A program made the translations under genes and the position numbers. From positions 304,958 to 368,957 of the forward strand of contig NZ_JOAK01000012.1 of assembly GCF_000720455.1 (NCBI RefSeq): a DNA stretch of 64,000 nucleotides, given 5' to 3'. Position 1 is the stretch's first letter, and each line of letters starts with the position of its first letter. This document shows positions 18,678-27,256 of the stretch, one piece after another. The notes under the pieces are model-generated. The model searched no databases, had not been told where the DNA came from, and worked only from the letters and a program-made list of their open reading frames with translations. The stretch comes from Streptomyces virginiae. GTDB taxonomy: Bacteria; Actinomycetota; Actinomycetes; Streptomycetales; Streptomycetaceae.

Positions 18678-20483
18678 GTGATCGGTACGAACGACACCAC
18701 GACCGGCAACACCCACGCACCACAGCCAGCCGGAACACCCGGCCCGGCCGCCCCCTCGGGTCAGCCAGCCCCAACACCCCCTCCCACCCCAGCCAACCCG
18801 GCCGCAGGCCGAGGCACGGCAGCCACCGCCCCCGGCGCAGCCAACCCGGCCGGAGGCCAGGGGCAGGCGGGCCCCGGCCCGACGGCGGCCGCACCGCACG
18901 GCCGGGCCGGAGGCCGAGACACGGCAGCCACCGCCCCCGGCGCGGTAGCCCCGGCCGCACGCCAGATGCAGGCGGGCCCCGGCCCGACCGGCGCAGCCAA
19001 CCCGGCAGGAGGCCAGGGGCAGGCGGGCCCCGGTCCGACCGGCGCAGCCAACCCGGCCGCAGGCCAAGAACACTCGGGCCCCGGCCCGACCGGCGCAGCC
19101 AACCCGGCAGGAGGCCAGGGGCAGGCGGGCCCCGGCCCGACCCGTGCAGCCAACCCGGCCGGAGGCCAGGGGCAGACGGCCCCCGGCCCGACCGGCGCAG
19201 CCAACCCGGCCGCAGGCCAAGGACAGGCGGGCCCCGGCCCGACGGCGGCCGCACCGCACGGCCCGGCCGGAGGCCGAGGGGTGGCCGCAGCGCAGAACCC
19301 CGCCGACCCCGCCGGAGGCAGGACGCTCGGGCGGGGGATCGTCACCGGCCTCTGGGGGCGGATCGAGCAGCAGGACTTCCGCAGCCGCATCCGCGGCACG
19401 CTCCTCGGCGCGGCCCTCGGCGACGCCCTCGGCGCGCCCCTCACCGGCCTCTCCCTCCACGCCATTCGCGAGACGCACGGCCCCGACGGCCTGACCGGCC
19501 CCGCCGCCGCGCACGGCCGCCGCGGCCGGATCACCGCCGCCACCCAGCTCACCCTCTTCACCGTGGACGGGCTGATACGGGCCCACGTACGCCGGGACAC
19601 CGGCGCCTGGCACCCGCCCACCGACGTCCACCGCGCGTACCGCCGCTGGGCGGCGACCCAGCACGACTGGGGCCCCGACGAGCGCCGCGAGGACAACGGC
19701 TGGCTCGCGCAGCAGGAGTGGCTCTACGCCCGCCGCGACCCCGACCGCGCCTGCCTGACCGGCTTCGGCGACGACGTCCTCGCCACCCTCGACCAGCCCA
19801 AGAATCCGGCCGCCCGCGGCGCGGCCGCCGCCGCCCGCTCGGCCCCCTTCGGGCTGCTGGTCGGCTGGGAGCCCGCCCTCGTCCTCCAGCTCAGCGTCGA
19901 GTGCGCCGCGCAGAGCCACGGCCATCCCACCGCGCACCTCTCGGCCGGCGCGCTCGCCGTCATCGTCCACGGCCTGATCCGCGGCGACTCCCTCGACGCC
20001 GCAGTCCAGCGCACGCTGGGACTGCTGGGGGCCCGCCCCGGACACCAGCCCGTCACCGACGCCCTCCAGCGCGCCATGTCGGCTGTCACCCAGGGCCCGC
20101 CCGGCCCGGACACCGTCGAGGCGCTCTCCCCCGGCAAGACCGCCCCCGGCGAAGCCGGGCCCGACGAAGCCGCGCCCGACGCCTCGCACGCCCTCGCCGT
20201 CGCCGTCTACTGCGCCCTCGTCGCCGAGGACGTCGCCCACGGCCTGCGCCTCGCCGTCAACCACGGCGGCGACTCCGCCGCCGCCGGCACCCTCTGCGGG
20301 GCCCTGCTCGGCGCGCTCCACGGCGAAACCGCCCTGCCGCCCGCCTGGCTCGCGGAGCTCGAAGGCCGGGCCACGCTCCTCGAACTGTGCGACGACTTCG
20401 CACTGGAGATGACCCAGGGCCCGACCCTCCACAACCCCTCGGCCTCCTCCCCCGGCTGGCTGGCCCGCTACCCGCGCGGCTGA
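18678..20483 (+). CDS. ADP-ribosylglycohydrolase with repetitive N-terminal linker
   Basis: This protein has 601 residues. Residues 1-215 are low-complexity Pro/Ala/Gly sequence including seven 17-residue repeats of the type GAANPAGGQGQAGPGPT. From about residue 230 an ADP-ribosylglycohydrolase (DraG/ARH-like) domain begins: RIRGTLLGAALGDALGAPL, with later NHGGDSAAAGTLCGALLGAL, the usual metal-binding GGDSDTxA-type site here changed to GGDSAAAG. The family removes ADP-ribose from proteins or nucleic acids using Mg2+. The replacement of the usual Asp may affect metal binding. Start is GTG 18678 with AGGGGGA upstream. Confidence 0.85.
   Translation: MIGTNDTTTGNTHAPQPAGTPGPAAPSGQPAPTPPPTPANPAAGRGTAATAPGAANPAGGQGQAGPGPTAAAPHGRAGGRDTAATAPGAVAPAARQMQAGPGPTGAANPAGGQGQAGPGPTGAANPAAGQEHSGPGPTGAANPAGGQGQAGPGPTRAANPAGGQGQTAPGPTGAANPAAGQGQAGPGPTAAAPHGPAGGRGVAAAQNPADPAGGRTLGRGIVTGLWGRIEQQDFRSRIRGTLLGAALGDALGAPLTGLSLHAIRETHGPDGLTGPAAAHGRRGRITAATQLTLFTVDGLIRAHVRRDTGAWHPPTDVHRAYRRWAATQHDWGPDERREDNGWLAQQEWLYARRDPDRACLTGFGDDVLATLDQPKNPAARGAAAAARSAPFGLLVGWEPALVLQLSVECAAQSHGHPTAHLSAGALAVIVHGLIRGDSLDAAVQRTLGLLGARPGHQPVTDALQRAMSAVTQGPPGPDTVEALSPGKTAPGEAGPDEAAPDASHALAVAVYCALVAEDVAHGLRLAVNHGGDSAAAGTLCGALLGALHGETALPPAWLAELEGRATLLELCDDFALEMTQGPTLHNPSASSPGWLARYPRG
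18939..19244 (+). repeat. 51-bp in-frame tandem repeat, six contiguous copies
   Basis: Six tandem units of 51 bp encode 17-residue repeats (consensus GAANPAGGQGQAGPGPT) inside the ADP-ribosylglycohydrolase gene. A further related unit lies upstream near 18837. Units are near-identical in DNA, so copy number is likely to vary between strains. Confidence 0.9.
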
Positions 20484-20500
20484 CGTCGTACCCCCACCAC

Positions 20501-20515
20501 CTGACGCCCCCTCAA
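20501..20515. promoter_or_regulatory. degenerate match to the window operator
   Basis: CTGACGCCCCCTCAA keeps the left half-site and four of six bases of the right half of the CTGACG-N3-CGTCAG element. It lies 64 bp upstream of an LLM oxidoreductase gene. It is much weaker than sites A-F and may be chance. Confidence 0.25.
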
Positions 20516-20579
20516 CAATCGCGGCCCCAGACCGTACCGTGGCGTTCCCACGTCCCGGCCGCCGGAGGTGCCAGCACAC

Positions 20580-21440
20580 ATGCGGATCGCCACGACCGTC
20601 TTCCTCACCGACCGCACCGTCTCCCCCGTACGTCTCGCCCGCAGCCTGGAGGAGCGCGGCTTCTCGGGCCTCTACCTGCCGGAGCACACCCACATCCCGG
20701 TCGCCCGCGAGACCGCCGCGCCCATGGGCGGCGAACTCCCCGACATGTACGGCCGCACCCTCGACCCCTTCGTCGCCCTCGGCCAGGCCGCCGCGGTCAC
20801 CGAGCACCTGCACCTGGGCACCGGCATCACCCTGGTCGCCCAGCACGACCCGATCGGCCTCGCCAAGCAGGTCGCGACCCTCGACCACCTCTCCGGCGGC
20901 CGTTTCACCCTGGGCATCGGCTACGGCTGGAACGTCGAGGAGGCCGCCGACCACGGCGTCGACTGGCGCACCCGACGCGACCTGGTCCGCGACCGCATGG
21001 CCCTGATGCGCGCCCTGTGGGCCCCGGAGCCGACGGCGTACGTGGGCCAGTTCTGCTCCGTCCAGGCCAGCAGCGCCCACCCCAAGCCCGCCCAGGCCCC
21101 GCGCGAACTCGGCCCCGGCACCGCCCTGCACGGCCCCCGCACCCTGATCGGCGGCGCGGCCGGCCCGAAGCTGTTCGCCGCCGTCGCCGACCACGCCGAC
21201 GGCTGGCTCCCGATCGGCGGCGGCGGCCTGACCGAGTCGCTACCGGTGCTCCGCCAGGTCTGGGAGACCGCCGGACGCGATCCGAAGTCCCTCCAGGTGG
21301 TCCCGTACGCCGTGCAGCCCTCCCCGGGCAAGCTCGCCCACTACGCCGACCTCGGCATCGAGGAGGTCGTCCTCCAGCTCCCCTCGGCCCCCGAGCCGGA
21401 CATCCTGCGCACCCTGGACGACTTCGCCCAGTACCTCTGA
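20580..21440 (+). CDS. LLM-class F420-dependent oxidoreductase
   Basis: This 286-residue luciferase-like monooxygenase-family protein has an FSGLYLPEHTHIPV segment, LHLGTGITLVAQHDPIGLAK, a DHLSGGRFTLGIGYGWNVEE signature and a VADHADGWLPIGG C-terminal motif. These are characteristic of the TIGR03619-type F420-dependent subgroup. F420 rather than FMN use is family inference, supported by fbiC 3 kb upstream. ATG 20580 is chosen over GTG 20568 because GGAGG (20564-20568) would overlap the latter. The substrate is unknown. Confidence 0.85.
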   Translation: MRIATTVFLTDRTVSPVRLARSLEERGFSGLYLPEHTHIPVARETAAPMGGELPDMYGRTLDPFVALGQAAAVTEHLHLGTGITLVAQHDPIGLAKQVATLDHLSGGRFTLGIGYGWNVEEAADHGVDWRTRRDLVRDRMALMRALWAPEPTAYVGQFCSVQASSAHPKPAQAPRELGPGTALHGPRTLIGGAAGPKLFAAVADHADGWLPIGGGGLTESLPVLRQVWETAGRDPKSLQVVPYAVQPSPGKLAHYADLGIEEVVLQLPSAPEPDILRTLDDFAQYL

Positions 21441-21463
21441 CCTCTCCGCGCCCCGTACAGCAG

Positions 21464-21499
21464 CGGGGCCCGCCCGATCATGCGATCGGACGGGCCCCG
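21464..21499. terminator. bidirectional terminator hairpin
   Basis: A 16-bp stem (21464-21479 with 21484-21499, one wobble pair) has a 4-base atgc loop. It lies between the convergent LLM gene and the large secreted-protein gene. Confidence 0.8.
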
Positions 21500-21520
21500 G
21501 TTCACTTCTCCGCGGGTCCC

Positions 21521-24500
21521 TCAGGACGTGAAGTAGCCGTTCAGGTCGGCGATCACGTCGACGGCGCCCGAGTTGTTGAAGAACGTCACCCGGCCGTCCA
21601 CCACCGGCACGACCACCAGGTTGGAGACGGTCTGCCCGGCCGTGTAGTTGAGGTTCGACACGTTCGGCCGCCCGGTGCCGTGCGGGTGCACGATGAGGTG
21701 GCCGTCCTGGGAGGGGTTGGTGACGGTGACGTTCAGGACCACCGCGGTCACTCCCGTGAGCGGCACTCCTTCGACCCCGGCGACCTGCAGGCTGACGATG
21801 CCGCCCCCGCCGACGGCTCCGGCGCGGGCGCCGGTCCCGTCCCGGGTGTCGAGCAGCCGGACCGGTGCACCGGCCGAGAAGGCCGAACCGGTGGCCGCGT
21901 AGTAGCCGGTGACGTCGGCGATGAGGTCCACCGAACCGGAGTTGTTGCGCAGGTCGACCTTGCCGTTCACCACCGGGACCGTCACCAGGTTCGGGACGAT
22001 CTGCCCGGGCGTGAAGTTCAGGTTCGACACACCCGGTGCCGCCTGCCCGTTGGGGTAGACCGTCACATGGCCCGCCTCGGTCGGCTGGACGGCGGTGACG
22101 TTCATGACCACGGCCGTGACCCCGCTCGCCGGGACGCCCTTCACGCCGGCGACCTGGAGGGTGACGATCCCGCCCGGGCCGACGCGCTGCTTCGCCGCGC
22201 CCGTGCCGTCACGGGTGTCGAGGAACCGCGCCGGCGTGACCGGGTTGAGTGCGGAGCCGACCCCGGCCTGGTCGGTGTAGTAGCCGGTGACGTCGGCGAT
22301 CAGGTCCACCGAACCGGAGTTGTTGCGCAGGTCCACCTTCCCGTTCACCACCGGCACCGTCACCAGGTTCGGGACGATCTGCCCCGGCGCGAAGTTGAGG
22401 TTCGACACCGAGGGCCTGGGCTGGCCGTTCGGGTAGACCATCACGTGCCCGGCCTCGGTCGGCTGCACCGCGGTCACGTTCATGACCACGGCCGTGACCC
22501 CGCTCGCCGGAATCCCCTTCACACCGGCGACCTGGAGGGTGACGACCCCGCCCGGGCCGACGCGCTGCTTCGCCGCGCCCGTACCGTCACGCGTGTCCAG
22601 GAACCGCGACGGACCGTGCGGCACGAACCGGCTCTTGGTTGCGGTGGTCGGCGCGGTCACCGTGTACGCCTTGGCGATCCGGTGCCCGATGTAGAGACCG
22701 ACGTCGTACAGGCCCGGCTGGAGCCCGTTCGTGTCGACCAGGACCTTCATCGAGGTCCCGTCCGGACTCACCGAGAGCGGCTTCAGGTAGGGACCGTCGG
22801 CGAACTGCGAGCCGCTGGGCATCAGCTGGAGATAGCTGCCGAGCGTGAGGTCCACGCCGTGGACGACCGCCTGGTTCAGCTGTCCCGCCGGACCGCTCGC
22901 AGGGCTGATCCCGGACACCCACGGGCTCCGCTGCTGGCCCGTGCACTCCGTGATGCAGGTGCCCCCCAGGGTGAATTCGAGCGGCAGGACCGTCCTGCCG
23001 GCGCTCAGCATGAGGACGGCTTGGCCCGCCTGGGCGTCACTGTCGGCGGAGCAGCGGCTGCCGAAACCGCCGTCGCACTGGTACCTGGACGTGGTGCCGG
23101 TGCCTTCCCATACCCGGGGGTCCAGCAGGCTCAGCTCGGGAGTGACCTGGCTGCCGAGGTCGTTGGAGGTGCTCAGTCCGCCGACGCCGAAGCTCTGCGA
23201 GGGCTTCATGTCGACGACCGCGCAGTAGGCGCTGGAGGTCTCCGTCAGCACCCCGCTGCGGTCCGGGAAGCCCGCCACCGAGATCCGGTTCGCGGTGCAC
23301 TCCGGCGCCCAGCCCGCGGACGTGCCGACCTTCCAGGTGTCCACGTCGGTGTGGATCGGCTTGTCCGCGTGGTTCTTGGTGTGGACGATCGCGACGTACG
23401 AGGTGGATCCGGTGACCCGGCAGGCCACGGTGTACTGCTCGCACAGGTGCTTGCCGGCGGCGTCGACCACCTGCAGCGTTGCCGTGGGGTCGTCCTTGCC
23501 GCCGGCCGTCCTGGCGCTCAGCCAGAACTTGTCGGTGGCGGCGCCGCTCACCCGCAGGCAGCGGGCGTCGAGCGCGGAGCCCAGGTCGAAGGACGTGGGC
23601 CGGCCGCCGACCTTCGTCGACACCGGGGCGGTGCAGTTCGCCGTCGCCGAGATGTCGCGGCGTGCCAGCTTGTAGGTGTCGGCCTGTCCGACCAGCATGA
23701 CGGTGTACGGGGTGCCGGCAGTCAGGGGGCACGCCAGGACGGCGCCACCGGTGCACGCGACGTTGCCCGCGGCGTCGGCGACGTAGAACGTCCCCCACTG
23801 CCGGTTGAAGGGTTCGGAGTAGGACAGCACCTCGGCGGCCGCGTGCTTGTCGGCGGGCAGGCTCAGGCAGGACTGCCGTCCGTCCGAGGTCAGCTGCACC
23901 TCCGCTCCCACCGTGCCGTCGAAGCCGGTCCGCGGCCAGGCCGCGCATCCCGCGACCTCGCCGGTCCGGTGGACCGCCAGCGCGTACGCCTGCGACGGCG
24001 TACCGGTCAGGACGGCCCGGAAGGGCGCGGCCCCGGACAGCTTGCAGACCGGGTAATAGCCTGAGTACTCGCACTGCTTGAGGCCGGACGCGTCGTAGAC
24101 CACGGCGCTGACGGCCTTACCGCCGGCGGGCGACCGGTCGAGCAGGTACACGCCGTTGCCGGAGGCGGTCGGCAGGGTCAGGCACAGCTTCTGCCCGGGT
24201 CCGCCGAAGGTGCCGGTCGCCGGCCCGGCGACGAGACCGTTGTCGTGGGTGGCGGTGCAGCCGCGGGTCTCCTTGGCGGAGTGCAGGGCCATGCCGAAGC
24301 CGGCCGGGGCCTCCGGCCTGGGGGCGGCCACCCAGGTGTGGTCGCCGGCGGGCAGGTCGCACGCGCCGTACTGGCAGGGCCCGGTGACCTCGGCGCCGGC
24401 CGCGGTGAACAGTTTTCCGGCGGGTACCGCCCCGTTCGCGACCGGGCCGAAGTTGTGCCAGGCGGGCTGGAAGACCCGCAGGGTGCGGCAGCGCGCCGTG

Positions 24501-25507
24501 GAGCTCAGGTCCGGGGAGACCCCGAACGCCTGCGGCTCCACCACCGCACAGCCCTCCGGGCGGGAGAGCCTCGCCAGGGTGACGTCATAGGCCGGCAGGC
24601 TCCCTCCGTCCGGGCGGAGCGCCATCGTGCGAAACGGCGCGGTACCGGTCAGCTTGCAGTCGAGCGCGACACTGCCGGTGTTCTGCCAGGCGTAGACGGT
24701 GGCGCAGATCTGCTTGCCGGTCGCGTCGTAGACGCTGTGGTGGACGTCGGTCGAGGACGAGTAGCTGCGCAGTACGTCGTTCGCGGCCAGGTCGAGCGTG
24801 TAGCAGTCACCTGCCGAACCAGCCGGCAGGGAGCCCTGGAACACCTTGGGCGCACCGAGCGCGCGGTCCGCGGGAGCGACCGTCTTGCAGGCGGTGGAAG
24901 AGACCAGCGGCAGGTACGAGGTCCAGAGCTGGCTCTGCGAGCCGCTGCCGTTGTCGACCTTCATCGTGTAGGTGCCCGCCTGAGCGGCAGGGCAGCGGAC
25001 CGCTCCGTAGGCGTCGACATCGGCACCGAGCATGTGCTCGCACGCCACGGCGGCGCCCGTGGGGGAGGTCAGCTTGGGCCGAAGGACCCCGGGCGTCGTG
25101 GCGACCTGCAGGACGAGCACGTCCGGTGCGCTCAGCGTTATGGAGAAGGACGCCGTCGTGTTCGCCTCGACCGCGCAGTTGACGATCGTGCTCGGCTGCA
25201 GGGCCGTCGGGCAGGCACCGGCGGCCTGGCCACTCTGCTGGAGCGAGCGCACGACGGCTTCGCGATCGCCCTCCGGAGCGGGCTTCGGCGCGGGTGCGGC
25301 CTTGGGGCCGGCCTCGGGAGCGGCTCCGGCAGCAGTGCCGGACTGCGGTGAGGCGGTGGCGGCGGGCGGCTGTGTCGCCGCGGCGGCGGCTCCGGTCTGG
25401 CCGGTGAACGATGCCAGTACGGAGAGCAGCAGGACCCCGGACGCGACCGCGGCCCTGCCCCTCCCCGGTCTCTCGCGCGTTCTTCTGCCCGACGGCAGCA
25501 ATCTCAT
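21521..25507 (-). CDS. large secreted repeat protein with three C-terminal FLDTRDG domains
   Basis: This 1328-residue exported protein has a signal peptide of about 45 residues (Arg-rich start, then GVLLLSVLASFTGQTGAAAAA). Residues 60-880 hold Cys-rich beta domains in several divergent repeats, each with a DVLxL/YxL strand pattern and paired cysteines. An IPT/TIG-like segment follows (ISPASGPAGQLNQAVVHGVD, about 890-960). Three ~120-residue modules then each open with RFLDTRDGTG or RLLDTRDGTG and end with VDLIADVTGYY. These modules are common at the C-termini of actinobacterial extracellular proteins. No catalytic motif or sortase signal was seen. A surface or extracellular binding role is likely; the function is unknown. 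Confidence 0.75.
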   Translation of the reverse strand: MRLLPSGRRTRERPGRGRAAVASGVLLLSVLASFTGQTGAAAAATQPPAATASPQSGTAAGAAPEAGPKAAPAPKPAPEGDREAVVRSLQQSGQAAGACPTALQPSTIVNCAVEANTTASFSITLSAPDVLVLQVATTPGVLRPKLTSPTGAAVACEHMLGADVDAYGAVRCPAAQAGTYTMKVDNGSGSQSQLWTSYLPLVSSTACKTVAPADRALGAPKVFQGSLPAGSAGDCYTLDLAANDVLRSYSSSTDVHHSVYDATGKQICATVYAWQNTGSVALDCKLTGTAPFRTMALRPDGGSLPAYDVTLARLSRPEGCAVVEPQAFGVSPDLSSTARCRTLRVFQPAWHNFGPVANGAVPAGKLFTAAGAEVTGPCQYGACDLPAGDHTWVAAPRPEAPAGFGMALHSAKETRGCTATHDNGLVAGPATGTFGGPGQKLCLTLPTASGNGVYLLDRSPAGGKAVSAVVYDASGLKQCEYSGYYPVCKLSGAAPFRAVLTGTPSQAYALAVHRTGEVAGCAAWPRTGFDGTVGAEVQLTSDGRQSCLSLPADKHAAAEVLSYSEPFNRQWGTFYVADAAGNVACTGGAVLACPLTAGTPYTVMLVGQADTYKLARRDISATANCTAPVSTKVGGRPTSFDLGSALDARCLRVSGAATDKFWLSARTAGGKDDPTATLQVVDAAGKHLCEQYTVACRVTGSTSYVAIVHTKNHADKPIHTDVDTWKVGTSAGWAPECTANRISVAGFPDRSGVLTETSSAYCAVVDMKPSQSFGVGGLSTSNDLGSQVTPELSLLDPRVWEGTGTTSRYQCDGGFGSRCSADSDAQAGQAVLMLSAGRTVLPLEFTLGGTCITECTGQQRSPWVSGISPASGPAGQLNQAVVHGVDLTLGSYLQLMPSGSQFADGPYLKPLSVSPDGTSMKVLVDTNGLQPGLYDVGLYIGHRIAKAYTVTAPTTATKSRFVPHGPSRFLDTRDGTGAAKQRVGPGGVVTLQVAGVKGIPASGVTAVVMNVTAVQPTEAGHVMVYPNGQPRPSVSNLNFAPGQIVPNLVTVPVVNGKVDLRNNSGSVDLIADVTGYYTDQAGVGSALNPVTPARFLDTRDGTGAAKQRVGPGGIVTLQVAGVKGVPASGVTAVVMNVTAVQPTEAGHVTVYPNGQAAPGVSNLNFTPGQIVPNLVTVPVVNGKVDLRNNSGSVDLIADVTGYYAATGSAFSAGAPVRLLDTRDGTGARAGAVGGGGIVSLQVAGVEGVPLTGVTAVVLNVTVTNPSQDGHLIVHPHGTGRPNVSNLNYTAGQTVSNLVVVPVVDGRVTFFNNSGAVDVIADLNGYFTS
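21525..22620 (-). repeat. three tandem modules of about 370 bp in the secreted protein
   Basis: Three in-frame units have starts near 22590, 22212 and 21844 on the minus strand. The first two are nearly identical in DNA, and the last (C-terminal) is diverged. They encode the FLDTRDG modules. Confidence 0.85.
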
Positions 25508-25576
25508 GGAGCCCCCAGCTCAGCAAGCCTCGTCCTGTGTCCCTCACACGAAGGGCAGGCGGAGCTTACAAGCCCC

Positions 25577-26026
25577 CTACACGCCCCCCGCAGGGGGGCA
25601 CGGTCGACGGGTCAGCTCCGCCCAGACCGTCTTGCCGACGATGCGGTCCGTGACGCCCCAGTGGGCGGCGACGGCGTCCACGATGCGCAGGCCGTAGCCG
25701 GACTCGGCCTGGTGGGCGTGCGGCTGGACGGCCGGGCGGCGGTCGCGGCGGGCGTCGGAGACCTCGATGCGCAGGAAGTCCTCCAGGAGCGTCAGCTTCA
25801 GCTCGAAGTCCCGCCCCGGGACGCGGCCGTGGCGGACGGCGTTGGCGGCGAGCTCGGCCACGAGGAGCCCCGCGTCGGCGGACAGGGCGGTGGTTTCCGG
25901 GAAGCCCCATGTGTGGAGCTCGACGAGGGCCAGCTGTCGGGCCAGCCGGGCCCCGCGGCAGGTGCTGGTGAAACGCTGAGTGAACACGCGTACGAGGGTC
26001 CGGGCGCGGCCGGAAGGTGCGGTCAT
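25577..26026 (-). CDS. ATP-binding protein, RsbW/anti-sigma-like HATPase
   Basis: This 149-residue GHKL ATPase domain has an N-box in LLVAELAANAVRHG and G-box elements around SDARRD and GYGLRIVDAVAAHWGV. Streptomyces carry many such single-domain proteins, some of which are anti-sigma kinases and some partners of XRE/DUF397 loci. It is transcribed divergently from just such a pair, with a 136-bp shared promoter region, which supports a three-gene regulatory module. No sigma-factor partner is encoded nearby. Confidence 0.85.
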   Translation of the reverse strand: MTAPSGRARTLVRVFTQRFTSTCRGARLARQLALVELHTWGFPETTALSADAGLLVAELAANAVRHGRVPGRDFELKLTLLEDFLRIEVSDARRDRRPAVQPHAHQAESGYGLRIVDAVAAHWGVTDRIVGKTVWAELTRRPCPPAGGV

Positions 26027-26162
26027 GCGGCCAACATCCCGCCCGACCAGGCTCGTTCAACACCACCCGGACTCGTACAAACCAACTGTACGAGTCCACT
26101 CCCTGGACAGGCGCTGTCACCGTGCGTGAATCTGCCTGTCGGGGATCGGGGAGGTGACCGCC

Positions 26163-26999
26163 ATGGTGAGTGCCGACGTCAGCGGTGACGGCGAGGTCGA
26201 GCCGGACGACAACCTGCGCAGCTTCGGCGAAACGGTCAAGGCCTCCCGCAAGCGCGCCGGCCTGACCCAGGAGCAACTGGCGCCGCTGATCGGGTACTCG
26301 GTCCAGTACGTCGGCTCGGTCGAGCAGGGCCGCCGCCACCCGTCGGAGAAGTTCGTGCACAAGACCGAGGCGGTCCTGGACACCTTCGGCGTCATCGACA
26401 TCGCCGCCAGGCAGCTGACGCGGCGGCGCGGCCTGGCGACGTGGTTCCGTCGGTGGGCGGAGCTGGAGGAAGTGGCCGTCACCCTCAATACGTACGAGTG
26501 CCACTCCGTGCCGGGTCTGCTCCAGCCGGAGTCGTACGCCCGCGCCCTCATCGACAGCGTCCCGCCGCTGGCCACCGCGGAGGAGGCGGAGGCCCGTGTC
26601 GCGGTCCGCCTGGAACGGCAGAAGCTGCTCCACCGCACCCCCTACGCCCTCTTCAGCTTCGTCATCGAGCAGGCGCTGATCGAGCGGCGGACGGGCGGCC
26701 CGCAGGTCACGCGGGAGCTGGTCGACCGGCTCCTGGAGTGCGGTGACCTCCCCAACGTGGACGTCCAGATCATGCCGCTGGTCCAGCCGGTGCACGCGGG
26801 CACCGACGGCCCCTTCCGACTCCTGGAAACCGATGAACACGAGTGGCTGGGCTACAGCGAGGGGCAGAAGACCGGCCAGGTCATCACCGACCCGAAAGCC
26901 ATCAGCGTGCTCCACCAGCGGTATGCCAAACTTCGCATCCAGGCCCTCAATCCTGCGGACAGCACGGGCCTGTTGATGCGAATGCGAGGTTCCCTGTGA
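26163..26999 (+). CDS. XRE-family regulator with DUF5753 domain
   Basis: This 278-residue protein has a helix-turn-helix at about 18-75 (RAGLTQEQLAPLIGYSVQYV, then SVEQGRRHPSEKF) and DUF5753 from about 95 (YECHSVPGLLQPESYARAL, VDVQIMPLVQPVHAG). ATG 26163 follows GGGGAGG (26148-26154) at 8 bases; GTG 26154 overlaps that site and is rejected. The stop overlaps the DUF397 start (GTGA), so the two are coupled. It is the second such pair in the window, clearly diverged from the one at 1161. Confidence 0.9.
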   Translation: MVSADVSGDGEVEPDDNLRSFGETVKASRKRAGLTQEQLAPLIGYSVQYVGSVEQGRRHPSEKFVHKTEAVLDTFGVIDIAARQLTRRRGLATWFRRWAELEEVAVTLNTYECHSVPGLLQPESYARALIDSVPPLATAEEAEARVAVRLERQKLLHRTPYALFSFVIEQALIERRTGGPQVTRELVDRLLECGDLPNVDVQIMPLVQPVHAGTDGPFRLLETDEHEWLGYSEGQKTGQVITDPKAISVLHQRYAKLRIQALNPADSTGLLMRMRGSL

Positions 27000-27244
27000 A
27001 CAGCTCCGACTTGCGATGGTTCAAGAGCAGCTACAGCGGAAGCGAAGGCGACGACTGCGTCGAGGTCGCCCTCTCCTGGCACAAGTCCACGTACAGCGGA
27101 AGCCAGGGCGACGACTGCGTCGAGGTCGCCGCCTGCCCCGACGCCGTGCATGTCCGGGACTCCAAGGTGACGGCCGGCCCCGAGCTGGCCGTCACCCCCG
27201 GCGTCTGGACCGCGTTCCTGGGCGGCGTCACCTCCACCCGCTGA
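26996..27244 (+). CDS. DUF397 protein with duplicated N-terminal motif
   Basis: This 82-residue protein contains two consecutive copies of the DUF397 opening motif: LRWFKSSYSGSEGDDCVEVA, then LSWHKSTYSGSQGDDCVEVA. A single AVHVRDSK and a terminal WTAFLGGV follow. A normal DUF397 protein has one copy and about 60-70 residues, so a 20-codon tandem duplication has occurred. The DNA copies are also alike (27007-27066 and 27067-27126). GTG 26996 overlaps the stop of the upstream XRE gene. Confidence 0.85.
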   Translation: MNSSDLRWFKSSYSGSEGDDCVEVALSWHKSTYSGSQGDDCVEVAACPDAVHVRDSKVTAGPELAVTPGVWTAFLGGVTSTR

Positions 27245-27256
27245 ACGGCGGCGCGG

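Noticed and set aside
18791..19262. CRISPR-like repeat array
   Set aside because: The repeats are contiguous, in frame and GC-rich, without unique spacers or cas genes. They encode a protein linker.
18539..24064. 1841-codon open frame on the plus strand
   Set aside because: It crosses the repeat-containing glycohydrolase, the LLM gene and the antisense of the secreted protein in the wrong frame. It is rich in Arg/Pro/His and not a protein.
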